The notes: a model not told the origin generated them from the letters alone. A DNA stretch of 56,372 nt from Candidatus Rokubacteria bacterium RIFCSPLOWO2_02_FULL_73_56 (GCA_001788495.1 MGCF01000103.1:1-56372); one strand, 5' to 3'. Shown: positions 39,158 to 48,017, numbered from the stretch's first letter. Program-made: numbers and translations.

Positions 39158-39175
39158 GGTGATCATATGACCACC
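39158..39175. promoter_or_regulatory. Palindromic operator upstream of the regulator gene
   Basis: GGTGATCATATGACCACC is an 18-bp palindrome: GGTG and CACC arms around TCATATGA, with a single mismatched pair. It sits 2 bp before the ATG of the winged-helix gene and would overlap its promoter and ribosome site. It is AT-rich against the local background. Binding by the adjacent regulator is the natural inference. Confidence 0.65.
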
Positions 39176-39249
39176 TTTGGTGTCCTCGGTCAAGCCGCGC
39201 CCCGTCGGGGCCGGTCGGGCCGGCGGGCCGCTCGCCGCCCGCGCGTCCG

Positions 39250-39279
39250 TTGACAGGCTCCCGCGCGTGCCTGTATCGT
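39250..39279 (+). promoter_or_regulatory. Sigma70-like promoter of trpB2
   Basis: A perfect -35 TTGACA (39250-39255) is followed after 18 bp by TATCGT (39274-39279), itself preceded by a G-rich spacer end. The ATG of the TrpB-like gene is 52 bp further on, after an AAGGAGG ribosome site. Confidence 0.6.
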
Positions 39280-39330
39280 TGGGCGCACTTCTCACCAGGG
39301 CCCGCCGCAGCGATCCCCAAGGAGGCCGGT

Positions 39331-40713
39331 ATGGCGAAGTCGTCCGACAAGCACCGCACCAAGTTCCTGCTCGACGAGAAGGACATCCCGACGAAGTGGT
39401 ACAACATCCAGGCCGACTTCAAGACCCCCCTGCCGCCTCCGCTGCACCCCGGCACCGGCCAGCCGATCGGGCCCCAGGACCTGGCGCCGCTGTTCCCGAT
39501 GGAGCTGATCAAGCAGGAGGTCAGCCAGGAGCGCTGGATCGAGATCCCCGAGGCCGTGCGCGACCTCTACCGCCTGTGGCGGCCGACGCCGCTCTACCGC
39601 GCGCGGCGGCTCGAGCAGGCGCTCGGCACGCCGGCGCGCATCTACTACAAGTACGAGGGCGTGAGCCCGGCCGGCAGCCACAAGCCCAACACGGCCGTCG
39701 CGCAGGCCTACTACAACAAGCAGGCCGGCGTGACGCGGCTGGCGACCGAGACCGGCGCCGGCCAGTGGGGCTCGGCGCTCGCGATCGCGTGCAACATGTT
39801 CGGGCTGCAGTGCAAGGTCTACATGGTGAAGGTCTCCTACCACCAGAAGCCCTACCGCCGCGTGCTGATGGAGACGTACGGCGCGCAGGTGGTCGCGAGC
39901 CCGAGCCCGGACACGCAGGCGGGCAAGAAGGTCCTCGAGGGCGACCCGAACTCGCCCGGCAGCCTCGGCATCGCGATCAGCGAGGCGGTCGAGGACGCGG
40001 CGACGCGGGACGACACCAAGTACTCGCTCGGGAGCGTGCTCAACCACGTCCTGATGCACCAGACCGTGGTCGGGCTCGAGACCCGCAAGCAACTCGAGAA
40101 GGCCGACGACGAGGCCGACGTGCTCGTCGGCTGCATCGGCGGGGGCTCGAACTTCGCGGGCTTCACCTTCCCCTTCGTCGCCGACAAGCTCGCCGGCAAG
40201 AAGAAGAAGCTCCGCGTGGTCGCCGTCGAGCCCAGCGCCTGCCCGAGCCTCACCAAGGGCAAGTACGTGTACGACTTCGGCGACACGATCGGCCTCACGC
40301 CGCTCGTGAAGATGCACACGCTCGGCCACGGGTTCATCCCGCCCTCGCTCCACGCGGGCGGGCTGCGCTATCACGGCATGGCGCCGCTCATCTGCAAGCT
40401 CTACGACGAGAAGGTGATCGAGGCCGTCGCGGTGCCCCAGGTCGCCACCTTCCAGGCGGCCGTCCAGTTCGCGCGCGCCGAGGGCATCCTGCCCGCGCCG
40501 GAGGCGGCCCACGCGGTCCGCGGCGCGATCGACGAGGCCCTCCGCGCCAAGAAGGAGGGCAAACGCAAGACGATCGTCTTCAACCTGTGCGGGCACGGCT
40601 TCCTGGATCTCTCGGCCTACGAGGCCTACCTCGCGGGCAAGCTCCAGGACTACGAGTACCCGGCCGAGAAGGTCGCGGAGGCCCTCCAGCACCTGCCCAA
40701 GGTCCGGGCCTAG
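39331..40713 (+). CDS. trpB2: TrpB-like PLP enzyme (TrpB2, tryptophan synthase beta-type)
   Basis: A 460-residue fold-type II PLP enzyme. The Schiff-base lysine is Lys118 in [11 protein letters not shown] and the phosphate loop is [11 protein letters not shown]. The long N-terminal region ([23 protein letters not shown]) marks the TrpB2 subgroup, which condenses indole with serine or O-phosphoserine and works without the usual TrpA. No trpA or other trp genes are adjacent. A strong AAGGAGG site precedes ATG 39331. An ABC transporter operon starts 13 bp downstream, which could be part of the same transcript. Confidence 0.92.
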   Translation: MAKSSDKHRTKFLLDEKDIPTKWYNIQADFKTPLPPPLHPGTGQPIGPQDLAPLFPMELIKQEVSQERWIEIPEAVRDLYRLWRPTPLYRARRLEQALGTPARIYYKYEGVSPAGSHKPNTAVAQAYYNKQAGVTRLATETGAGQWGSALAIACNMFGLQCKVYMVKVSYHQKPYRRVLMETYGAQVVASPSPDTQAGKKVLEGDPNSPGSLGIAISEAVEDAATRDDTKYSLGSVLNHVLMHQTVVGLETRKQLEKADDEADVLVGCIGGGSNFAGFTFPFVADKLAGKKKKLRVVAVEPSACPSLTKGKYVYDFGDTIGLTPLVKMHTLGHGFIPPSLHAGGLRYHGMAPLICKLYDEKVIEAVAVPQVATFQAAVQFARAEGILPAPEAAHAVRGAIDEALRAKKEGKRKTIVFNLCGHGFLDLSAYEAYLAGKLQDYEYPAEKVAEALQHLPKVRA

Positions 40714-40726
40714 GAGGAGAGCGACG

Positions 40727-41728
40727 ATGAGCGTCGGACGGCGGGAGTTCCTGAAGGGCGGCGCCGCGGCGGCGACCGTGGCGGCGGTGAGCGGTCCGGT
40801 GGCCCTGCGCGCGCAGGGCAAGGGCAAGGTGCGCCTCGCGTACCTGCAGCTCGGCTGGGCGGCGACCGAGATCATCCACAAGGAGGACCTGCTCGGCAAG
40901 CGCGGCTGGCAGGCCGAGTACTCGATCGTCCCGGGCTCGCCGGCGCCGCTGCTGAACCAGCTCGCCTCGAAGAACGTGGACGCGATCGACATGAGCTTCG
41001 CGCTCGCGGCCAAGGCGTTCGAGGACGGCGTGCCGCTCAGGGTGACGGGCGTCGCGACCGCGGTCCTCGGCGCCGTCGTCGCGCGCAAGGACGCGGGCAT
41101 CGCCCGGGTCGAGGACCTCAAGGGCCGCAAGATCGCGGCGATCGTCGGCACCTCGACGTTCTTCGACATCCGGGCGCTGGTGCTGAAGGGGTACGGCTTC
41201 GACCTGCAGAAGGATACGCACATCGTCACGGCGACGTCGCCGCCCGACATGGTGACGCTGCTCGGCAAGAAGGACGTGGACGCGATCATCGCCTGGCAGC
41301 CGATCACCGACTCGGTCGTCCTCCGGGGCCAGGGGGTGTACCTGGTCAAGCAGATCGACCTGTGGCGCAAGGCGACGGGCCGGGCGAGCGGCTTCCCCGT
41401 CCACGTGTGCTACCTGGTGCACAGCGACTTCCTGGGCCCGCACGCGGCGATCGCGCACGACCTGAACGAGGCCCAGAAGGACGCCGTGGACATCTGGTAC
41501 AACAAGCCCGCGCGCGCGATGGAGATCGTCGGCGAGGTGACCAAGCTCCCGAAGGACGTCATCCAGGTCGCGTACAAGGAGACCGTGCGCATGCTCCACG
41601 GGCTCCCCGACGAGCAGGTGGACACGCTGATCGCGCAGCTCAAGATCAACAAGGAGTTCGGGTTCCTCAAGTCCGCGATCTGGGACAGCCCGGACCGGAT
41701 CCGCAAAGAGTTCTTCCACCGAGCGTGA
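40727..41728 (+). CDS. NitT/TauT-family ABC substrate-binding protein with Tat signal
   Basis: A 333-residue periplasmic binding protein. The N-terminus has a twin-arginine signal (RREFLKGG, then AAAATVAAVSG, cleavage near LRAQG). The mature protein has the SsuA/ThiY-like fold: VRLAYLQLGWAATEII and LKGRKIAAIVGTSTFFDI. Relatives bind sulfonates, nitrate, taurine, aromatic acids or thiamine precursors. It is the first gene of a five-gene set with permease, ATPase, nitrilase homologue and enolase-superfamily protein. The ligand is probably an N- or S-containing organic acid, by inference. A GGAGAG site precedes ATG 40727. Confidence 0.9.
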   Translation: MSVGRREFLKGGAAAATVAAVSGPVALRAQGKGKVRLAYLQLGWAATEIIHKEDLLGKRGWQAEYSIVPGSPAPLLNQLASKNVDAIDMSFALAAKAFEDGVPLRVTGVATAVLGAVVARKDAGIARVEDLKGRKIAAIVGTSTFFDIRALVLKGYGFDLQKDTHIVTATSPPDMVTLLGKKDVDAIIAWQPITDSVVLRGQGVYLVKQIDLWRKATGRASGFPVHVCYLVHSDFLGPHAAIAHDLNEAQKDAVDIWYNKPARAMEIVGEVTKLPKDVIQVAYKETVRMLHGLPDEQVDTLIAQLKINKEFGFLKSAIWDSPDRIRKEFFHRA

Positions 41729-42498
41729 GCGCGAGCACGGGGCGCGCGCGCTCCTGGGCGGCGCGCCTCCACCTCCCCACCCTCGCGGCGCTCCTCGTCG
41801 TCCTGGGCGCCTGGGCCGTGCTGTCCTGGCGCTACGGGGCCTACGTGCTCCCCTCGCCGCTCGCCGTCGTCGCGGGCCTGGGGGAGATCGTCCGGACCGG
41901 CGAGGTGTGGACGCACACGGGCGCCTCGCTCTACCGCATCCTCGTCGGCTTCGGCGCCGCCGTGGCCCTCGCGCTCGCGATGGGCCTCGCCGCGTTCCTC
42001 TCGCGCCTGGCCCGCGGCGTCGTCCACGACGCGCTCGCGGTCCTCAACTCCACCTCCGTCTTCGTCTGGATCGTGATCTCGATCATCTGGTTCGGCCTCT
42101 CCAACTGGGCGCCGATCTTCACCACGCTCATGATCACGCTCCCCGTCGTCGCCTCGAACATCGTCGAGGGCGTGGAGAACGTGGACCGGCGGCTGCTCGA
42201 GATGGGCGACGTCTACCGGCTCTCGGGGCACCAGAAGTTCGCGGCGATCGTCGTGCCCTCGACGCTCCCCTACCTGGTCGCCGGCATGAAGATCGGGTTC
42301 GGCCTCGCGCTGAAGGTGTCGGTCGTCGCCGAGATCTTCGGCGTGACCTCGGGGATCGGCTACATCATGAACTACAGCCGCGAGATTCTCGCGACCCAGA
42401 TGGTCTTCGTGTGGGCGCTCGTGATGATCCTGGTGATGATGCTCGTCGACAAGCTCGTCTTCGACGCCGTCTCCCGGCGGCTGGCGCGCTGGCGGTAG
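41725..42498 (+). CDS. NitT/TauT-family ABC transporter permease
   Basis: A 257-residue permease of the SsuC/TauC type with about six membrane helices. The first is LPTLAALLVVLGAWAVLSW, and the cytoplasmic EAA-type loop is LEMGDVYRLSGHQKFAAIVVPSTLPYLVAGM. The start is GTG 41725, overlapping the SBP stop as GTGA. It forms a homodimeric channel with the ATPase encoded next. The ATPase gene starts 2 bp after the stop. Confidence 0.92.
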   Translation: MSASTGRARSWAARLHLPTLAALLVVLGAWAVLSWRYGAYVLPSPLAVVAGLGEIVRTGEVWTHTGASLYRILVGFGAAVALALAMGLAAFLSRLARGVVHDALAVLNSTSVFVWIVISIIWFGLSNWAPIFTTLMITLPVVASNIVEGVENVDRRLLEMGDVYRLSGHQKFAAIVVPSTLPYLVAGMKIGFGLALKVSVVAEIFGVTSGIGYIMNYSREILATQMVFVWALVMILVMMLVDKLVFDAVSRRLARWR

Positions 42499-42500
42499 GC

Positions 42501-43247
42501 GTGAAGCTGCTCGTCGCGGGCGTCGGCAAGGACTACCTGATCCCGGTCATCGACAGCGTGTCCTTCCACGCCGAGGCCGGCGAGTTCGTGTGCCTGCTGG
42601 GCCCGAACGGCTGCGGCAAGACCACGCTGCTCCGCATCGTCGGCGGCCTCGAGCCGGCGACGCGCGGCGCCGTCCTCCTCGACGACCAGCCCGTGGTGGC
42701 CGGCGACGCGCACACGCGCCGGGTCGGCGTCGTGTTCCAGGAGGACCGGCTGCTGCCGTGGATGACGCTCGAGCAGAACGTGGCGCTGGTCCTCCGGCCG
42801 CTCGGCCTGCCCGCCGCGGACCGCCGGGCCGTCGCCCGCCGGCACCTCCGGCTCGCCGGGCTCGCGGGCTTCGAGGACTACCACCCGGGCCGCGTGAGCG
42901 GCGGCATGCGCCAGCGCGCGGCCATCGCGCGGGCGCTCGCGATCGAGCCCGACGTGCTCCTCATGGACGAGCCGTTCGGCGCGCTCGACGCGCAGAACCG
43001 CCGGATCATGCAGAACGAGGTGCGCCGGATCTGGCAGGAGACCGGGCGCACCATCCTGTTCGTGACGCACTCGATCGAGGAGGCGGTCGCCGTCGGCACC
43101 GTGCTCGTGATGCTCTCGGCGCGTCCGTCGCGCGTGCGCGCGCTGATCCGGAACGACGTGCGCGCCGCCCGCGCCGCGCTGATCGAGGACCTCAACACGA
43201 TGATCATGGAAGAAGTCGAGCGTCAGCAGGGAGGAGCGAGCGCATGA
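42501..43247 (+). CDS. NitT/TauT-family ABC transporter ATPase
   Basis: A 248-residue ATPase. Walker A is LLGPNGCGKTTLL (about residues 33-45), Q-loop FQEDRLLPWMT, signature VSGGMRQRAAIARALA, Walker B VLLMDEPFGALD and H-loop TH. The PWMT Q-loop and FGALD Walker B are usual for SsuB/TauB/NrtD proteins. The start is GTG 42501, the first codon giving the KLLVAGVGKDY strand. Its last codon region overlaps the start of the nitrilase-like gene (ATGA). Confidence 0.94.
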   Translation: MKLLVAGVGKDYLIPVIDSVSFHAEAGEFVCLLGPNGCGKTTLLRIVGGLEPATRGAVLLDDQPVVAGDAHTRRVGVVFQEDRLLPWMTLEQNVALVLRPLGLPAADRRAVARRHLRLAGLAGFEDYHPGRVSGGMRQRAAIARALAIEPDVLLMDEPFGALDAQNRRIMQNEVRRIWQETGRTILFVTHSIEEAVAVGTVLVMLSARPSRVRALIRNDVRAARAALIEDLNTMIMEEVERQQGGASA

Positions 43248-44311
43248 TCAAGCCCTACACCGCCGTCGGCCTCGTCCCCACCGTGCGCGGCATCCGCAAG
43301 CGCAAGGACATCAAGCTCAACCTCGAGCACCTGTCGCACCTGGTGAAGGCGGCCTCCTGGCTCTCGAGCCTCGACCTGCCGGTGCGGCTGATCGCGTTCC
43401 CGGAGGGGGCGCTGCAAGGCTTCAACGATGAAGTGCTGGACCTGGACCATGCGCACTTCGCCCGCGAGGGCGCGATCGATATCCCGGGCGAGGAGACGGA
43501 GTTCCTCGGCAAGATCGCGAAGGAGTACAACGCGTTCGTCATGGCGCAGGCGAAGGCGCGCCATCCCGACTGGAAGGACCGCTTCTTCAACGTCGGCTTC
43601 GTCCTGAACCCGAAGGGCAAGCTGATCCTCACGCACTACAAGGTCTCGCCCCTGTTCCCCGTCGAGCACTCCGTCTGCCCGCACGACGTGTACGACTGGT
43701 GGGTGGAGAAGTACGGGCGCACGCTGCAGGCGTTCTGGCCGGTCGTGGACACCGAGATCGGCCGGCTCGGGATCATGATGGCCAACGAGGGCTCCTACCC
43801 CGAGAACGCCCGGGCGCTCGCGCTGAACGGCGCCGAGGTCGTCTACCGCGCGAGCTACCCGCACCCGGCGACGGGCAACGAGTTCTTCGAGATCCAGAGC
43901 CGGGCGCGCGCGCTCGACAACAACATGTACGTGATCGCGCCCAACATGGGCACGTACTACCTCTTCCCCGAGGAGACGACGCCGATCGACACGTTCGGGG
44001 GGCGGAGCTTCGTCATCAACTACCGGGGGCAGATCGTCGGCCGCCAGGACTACGGCGCGGGCTCGACGTACGTGGCGGGGCCGGTCGACGTCGAGGCGCT
44101 CCGCGACCACCGGGCGCGCGCCCAGTGGGACAACTACCTGAAGGACCTCCGGACCGAGCTCTACCAGATCCTCTACGAGCGGCCGATCTACCCGAAGAAC
44201 CTCTACCTCAAGCGCGCGCCGATGAAGCACGCCGAGTACCGCGAGAAGGTCATCAAGCGGCAGGTCAGGCTCATGCACGACCGCGGCATCTGGAAGAAGC
44301 CCGCGCGGTGA
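43244..44311 (+). CDS. Nitrilase/amidase-superfamily protein lacking the catalytic cysteine
   Basis: A 355-residue carbon-nitrogen hydrolase-fold protein. Glu54 (AFPEGALQGF) and Lys133 (LTHYKVSP) of the usual Glu-Lys-Cys triad are present. The nucleophile position in the GxxxCxD-type elbow reads LGIMMANEGSYPE, with Ala180 where Cys is expected. Everything else in the fold looks intact. Possible readings are a binding-only or regulatory homologue, a different nucleophile, or a lineage-specific chemistry. ATG 43244 overlaps the ATPase stop. Coupling to the transporter suggests it handles the imported compound. Confidence 0.85.
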   Translation: MIKPYTAVGLVPTVRGIRKRKDIKLNLEHLSHLVKAASWLSSLDLPVRLIAFPEGALQGFNDEVLDLDHAHFAREGAIDIPGEETEFLGKIAKEYNAFVMAQAKARHPDWKDRFFNVGFVLNPKGKLILTHYKVSPLFPVEHSVCPHDVYDWWVEKYGRTLQAFWPVVDTEIGRLGIMMANEGSYPENARALALNGAEVVYRASYPHPATGNEFFEIQSRARALDNNMYVIAPNMGTYYLFPEETTPIDTFGGRSFVINYRGQIVGRQDYGAGSTYVAGPVDVEALRDHRARAQWDNYLKDLRTELYQILYERPIYPKNLYLKRAPMKHAEYREKVIKRQVRLMHDRGIWKKPAR

Positions 44312-45735
44312 ACGGCAGGCCGCCAAGGCTCACGGTCCGCGAGGTCCGGCGCTACGAGCGCGACGTCCGCCTGCGGATGCCGTTCCGCTTCGGCGCCGTC
44401 ACGCTGACCGGCGCGCCCGAGGCCTACGTGCGCGTCCGCGTCGCGCTCGAGGGGGGCGGCGAGGCGTGGGGCGCGGCCGCCGAGATGCTCGCGCCCAAGT
44501 GGTTCGACAAGGACCCGGCGCTCTCGAACGAGGACAACTACACGCAGCTCCGGACCTCGCTCGCCCTCGCGGCCGACGCCTACACGGCGGACGCCACCCC
44601 GCGCACGGCCTTCGGCCGCTTCGCCGCGCACTACGCGGAGCAGCTCGCGGCGTGCGCGACGCGCGGCCTCGGTCCCCTGATCGCGGGCTACGGGCCCGCC
44701 CTCCTGGACCGCGCCGTCCTGGACGCGCTCTGCCGGCTCCGCGGCGTCTCGTTCTGGGACGCGGTCCGGGCGAACCTGCCGGGGATCGCCCCGGCCGGGC
44801 TCCTGCCCGAGCTCGCGGGCCTCGACACGGACGCCTTCCTCGGCGCCCTCCGCCCCGCGGCGAGCCTCCACGCGCGCCACACCGTGGGCCTGCTGGACCC
44901 GATCACCGCGGCGGACCGGCGCCCCGGGGAGCGCGTCGGCGACGGCCTGCCCGAGACGCTCGAGGAGGTGATCGCCGCGTACGGCCACACGTACTTCAAG
45001 CTCAAGGTCGCGGGCGACGTCCGGGCCGACCTGGCGCGGCTCGGCGCGATCGCCGCCGTGCTCGACCGGGGCTCCGCGCCCTACCACGTGACGCTCGACG
45101 GCAACGAGCAGTACGCGGACGTGGACGGGGTGCTCGCGCTCTGGCGCGCGCTCGAGGCGGCCCCGGCCCTCGGGCGGCTCGTCGCCTCGATCCTGTTCGT
45201 CGAGCAGCCGATCGCGCGCCGGGCCGCGCTCGAGCGCGACGTCGCGCCGCTCGCGGCGCGGCGGCCGGTGCTCATCGACGAGTCGGACGGCGACCTCGAC
45301 GCCTTCCCGCGCGCCCGCGCGCGCGGCTACGCGGGCGTGTCGAGCAAGACCTGCAAGGGCCTCTACAAGTCGCTGCTCAACCTCGCCCGCTGCGCGCGCT
45401 GGAACGCGCAGGCCGGGGCGCCCCGCGCCTTCATGTCGGCCGAGGACCTGACGACCCAGGCCGGCCTGGCCGTCCAGCAGGACCTGGCGCTCGTGGCGCT
45501 GCTCGGCCTCGAGCACGTCGAGCGCAACGGCCACCACTACGTGAACGGCATGGCCGCGCGGCCCGCCGGCGAGCAGCGCGCGTTCCTCGCCGCCCACCCC
45601 GACCTCTACGTCGAGTCCCACGGCGCCGTGCGCCTGCGGATCGCGGGCGGCCGGCTCGCGCTCGGCTCGCTCGGTTGCCCGGGCTTCGCGGTCGGCGCCG
45701 AGCCCGACTGGGGCGCCATGCGCGAGGCGGCGTAG
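44308..45735 (+). CDS. Enolase-superfamily (mandelate racemase/muconate lactonizing-like) protein
   Basis: A 475-residue protein with an N-terminal capping domain and a C-terminal barrel. Barrel landmarks are YFKLKVAGD (KxK), TLDGNEQY (Asp and Asn metal/acid positions), FVEQPIA (Glu) and LIDESDGDL (Glu/Asp), then VSSKTCKGLYKS with a candidate catalytic Lys. These are the metal-binding and base positions of MLE/MR enzymes. It is longer than usual (about 370) with an insert after the capping domain. The start is GTG 44308, overlapping the nitrilase-like stop. The substrate is unknown, presumably that of the upstream transporter. Confidence 0.83.
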   Translation: MNGRPPRLTVREVRRYERDVRLRMPFRFGAVTLTGAPEAYVRVRVALEGGGEAWGAAAEMLAPKWFDKDPALSNEDNYTQLRTSLALAADAYTADATPRTAFGRFAAHYAEQLAACATRGLGPLIAGYGPALLDRAVLDALCRLRGVSFWDAVRANLPGIAPAGLLPELAGLDTDAFLGALRPAASLHARHTVGLLDPITAADRRPGERVGDGLPETLEEVIAAYGHTYFKLKVAGDVRADLARLGAIAAVLDRGSAPYHVTLDGNEQYADVDGVLALWRALEAAPALGRLVASILFVEQPIARRAALERDVAPLAARRPVLIDESDGDLDAFPRARARGYAGVSSKTCKGLYKSLLNLARCARWNAQAGAPRAFMSAEDLTTQAGLAVQQDLALVALLGLEHVERNGHHYVNGMAARPAGEQRAFLAAHPDLYVESHGAVRLRIAGGRLALGSLGCPGFAVGAEPDWGAMREAA

Positions 45736-45899
45736 GGCAGCTTTCCGGAAGTCGGGCATCCTGCCCGAGACATCCCTCGAGGGAGTCTGGTCCAACCCAC
45801 TGATTTCCTGTCGCTTCCTGGCTGGCATCAGGTATGCCTTCTCTCGTGGTGGGCCGGACCGGATGGCGCCCCCCGGTGGAGGCGCCCTGGAGGGACGCG

Positions 45900-46064
45900 A
45901 TGCAGATGGACCTCTGGTACACCCTGGTCGCGGGCGAGCTGGTGGACGTCAACGAGCGGGCGAGCGATCTGCGGCGCGAGGCCGAGGCGGACGCCGAGGC
46001 CGAGGACGCCAGGGCTGCCCTCGAGGACGACGCGGCCGAAGTCCTCGCGTTCGACTTCTTCTAG
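45900..46064 (+). CDS. Small acidic protein, uncertain
   Basis: A possible 54-residue protein, strongly acidic in its second half (REAEADAEAEDARAALEDD) and ending LAFDFF. ATG 45900 has a GGAGGG sequence 5 bp upstream; an earlier in-frame ATG at 45834 gives 76 residues. I recognise no family. The acidic, Ala/Glu/Asp-rich composition can arise by chance in a GC-rich frame, so it may not be a gene. Its stop lies at the edge of a repeat array. Confidence 0.35.
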   Translation: MQMDLWYTLVAGELVDVNERASDLRREAEADAEAEDARAALEDDAAEVLAFDFF

Positions 46065-46330
46065 TCACGTGGGGGGCCCCGACATGCCCCCCCACACCCC
46101 CCAGCGCTCGGCGCGCCCCGGGAAACCCGGGGCGCTCCTCGAACCCCCGCGCCGGTCACTCCCGGGGCCCCGACATGGCCCCCCACACCCCCCAGCGCTC
46201 GGCGCGCCCCGGGAAACCCGGGGCGCTCCTCGAGCCCCCGCGCCGGTCACTCCCGGGGCCCCGACATCGCCCCCCACACCCCCCAGCGCTCGGCGCGCCC
46301 CGGGAAACCCGGGGCGCTCCTCGAGATCCC
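46065..46330. repeat. GC-hairpin tandem repeat locus D (91-bp period, about 2.8 copies)
   Basis: Units starting GGGGCCCCGACAT at about 46073, 46164 and 46255 repeat with a 91-bp period and are nearly identical, the last one partial. Each contains ACACCCCCCAGCGCTCGG and a perfect hairpin CGCCCCGGG-AAA-CCCGGGGCG followed by CTCCTCGA. The module is related to loci A, B and C. The very low divergence between units suggests recent tandem duplication. It lies between convergent genes. Confidence 0.85.
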
Positions 46331-46344
46331 GACGAGCGACTGGA

Positions 46345-47262
46345 TTAAGACTCAGCTCGCCCGAGCACGTCCCGCATCGCGTCGGCGACCCGGCCGACGT
46401 CGCCCTCGTCGAGCACCTGCGTCGAGACCACGGCCGTCCGCGCCCCGGGCGCCCACGGTACCCACGCGAGGTTCCCGGCCCCGAACAGGACGAGCGCTGG
46501 CACCCCGAGCGCCGCTGCCAGGTGGCTCACGCCCGAGTCGTTGCCGAGGTAGCCGATCGCCCGCGCGAGGACTCCCGCGAGCACCTCGAGCGCGGGCTCG
46601 CCGAGCTCGAGCAGCGGCGCCCGGCAGCGCGCGCGCAGCCGGGCGACGGGCTCGGCGTCGGCCGGGCCCCGGTGGACCGCGAGCGCGACGTCCGGCGCCA
46701 GCCGCTCCAGCACCCGCGCGAAGCCCTCGGCCGGCCAGCGCTTGGCCGCGCCGCCCGCCCCCGGATGCACGAGCAGCACCGGCCGCCTGCCGTCCCAGCC
46801 GGCCGCGCCGAGCGCGTGGCCGCCACGCGCGACGAGCGCGGGCGGCGCCTCGAGCGGCGTGCGCCACCGGGCCTCGGGCGCGGCCCCGACGCTCGCGAGG
46901 AGGTGCTCCCAGACGGGGCGCCCCGCGCCCGACGGCGAGGCGACGAGCGCGCCCGGCACGAGGGCCCGGAGCCGCGCGACGAAGCCGGGGTCGCCCGCGC
47001 CGAACCAGCAGACGAGCCGCTCCGCCTGCGCGAGGACGGGCAGCCGGGCGGGCCCCGCCGCGCCGGCGAAGAGCAGGTGCAGACCGAGGGCATCGAAGGC
47101 GAGCGCCCGGTCCACGACGCCGAGGGCGCGCAGCAGCGAGGCCAGGCGCGGCTGGGCGGCGAGCACGAGCGGCGCCCCGGGCGCCGCGGCGCCGAGCGCG
47201 CGGAGCGCGGGGACGGCGAGCAGCACGTCGCCGAGCGCGCCGGGGTGGACGGCGAGCGTCAG
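46345..47262 (-). CDS. Glycosyltransferase family 9 (heptosyltransferase-like)
   Basis: About 305 residues. It starts LTLAVHPGALGDVLLAVPALRAL, the classical GT9 N-terminus with the GxLGD loop, and ends with the ADP-heptose region YLGNDSGVSHLAAALGVPALVLFG. Such enzymes add heptose or related sugars to lipopolysaccharide core at the inner-membrane face. No ATG/GTG precedes the first strand; CTG 47262 forms a CTGA overlap with the stop of the upstream gene and is the likely start. No other LPS gene is adjacent except the phosphatase-like gene and phosphomannomutase nearby. Confidence 0.85.
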   Translation of the reverse strand: MTLAVHPGALGDVLLAVPALRALGAAAPGAPLVLAAQPRLASLLRALGVVDRALAFDALGLHLLFAGAAGPARLPVLAQAERLVCWFGAGDPGFVARLRALVPGALVASPSGAGRPVWEHLLASVGAAPEARWRTPLEAPPALVARGGHALGAAGWDGRRPVLLVHPGAGGAAKRWPAEGFARVLERLAPDVALAVHRGPADAEPVARLRARCRAPLLELGEPALEVLAGVLARAIGYLGNDSGVSHLAAALGVPALVLFGAGNLAWVPWAPGARTAVVSTQVLDEGDVGRVADAMRDVLGRAES

Positions 47263-48017
47263 CGTCGCAGGAGCGCGAGCACGGCGTCGTGCAGGCGGCC
47301 GTTGGTCGCCAGCGCCGTGCCCGAGTAGATCGTCGGCCGGCCGTCGAGGTCGGTGAAGCGGCCGCCCGCCTCCTCGACGAGGAGCTTGCACGCGGCGAGG
47401 TCCCAGGGCTTGAGGTCCGCCTCCAGGTAGATGTCCACGCGCCCCTCGGCCAGGAGGCCGTAGCCCCAGTAGTCGCCGAAGCCCCGCTGGCGGTCGGTCG
47501 CGTCCACGAGGCGCACGAAGCCGTCCCAGCGGCCGGCCTTCCGGAGGATCGCGAGCCCGGCGTGCACGAGGAAGGCGTCGGCGAGCGCGGCGACGTCGGA
47601 CACGGCCAGGCGCGCGCCGTTCAGGAAGGCGCCCGCGCCGCGGCGCGCGGTGTAGAGGTCGCCGGTCACCGGGTTGTGGACGACGCCGACCGTGACCTCG
47701 CCGTGCTCCTCGAGCGCGATCAGCGTCGCCCAGATCGGGATCCGGCGGACGAAGTTCTTGGTGCCGTCGATCGGGTCGATGATCCAGCGGACGTCCCTGG
47801 CGCCCCTGTCCCCGAACTCCTCGCCGAGCACGCCCCAGGCCGGGAAGGCGCGCGTGAGGATCTCGACGATCGCCTGCTCCGCCTCCCGGTCGGCCTGGGT
47901 GACCGGCGTCGCGTCGGCCTTCAGGCTCACGTCGAAGCCGTCGCGGTAGTAGCCGAGCGCGATCCGGCCCGCGGCACGCGCGGCCTCGACGGCCGCCTCC
48001 AGCGCGCGCTGGCTCAC
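47259..48017 (-). CDS. Inositol-monophosphatase-family phosphatase
   Basis: A 252-residue Mg-dependent phosphatase. The metal-binding motifs GEEFG and WIIDPIDGTKNFVRRIP are intact, as is the C-terminal KPWDLAACKLLVEEAGG. The family includes inositol monophosphatase, histidinol-phosphatase (HisN type) and 3'-phosphoadenosine phosphatases; the choice is not resolvable, although the LKADATPVTQADREAE N-terminus fits HisN/IMPase. The start is GTG 48017, overlapping the upstream CMD gene stop (GTGA). Confidence 0.9.
   Translation of the reverse strand: MSQRALEAAVEAARAAGRIALGYYRDGFDVSLKADATPVTQADREAEQAIVEILTRAFPAWGVLGEEFGDRGARDVRWIIDPIDGTKNFVRRIPIWATLIALEEHGEVTVGVVHNPVTGDLYTARRGAGAFLNGARLAVSDVAALADAFLVHAGLAILRKAGRWDGFVRLVDATDRQRGFGDYWGYGLLAEGRVDIYLEADLKPWDLAACKLLVEEAGGRFTDLDGRPTIYSGTALATNGRLHDAVLALLRR

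Noticed and set aside
38895-39512. Alternative long frame over the winged-helix gene and its upstream region
   Set aside because: It runs through the palindromic operator and shows no family; the winged-helix frame has a clear fold and fits the following overlap.
46073-46326. Tandem repeats resembling a CRISPR array
   Set aside because: The units are contiguous 91-bp near-copies without unique spacers, and no cas genes are present.
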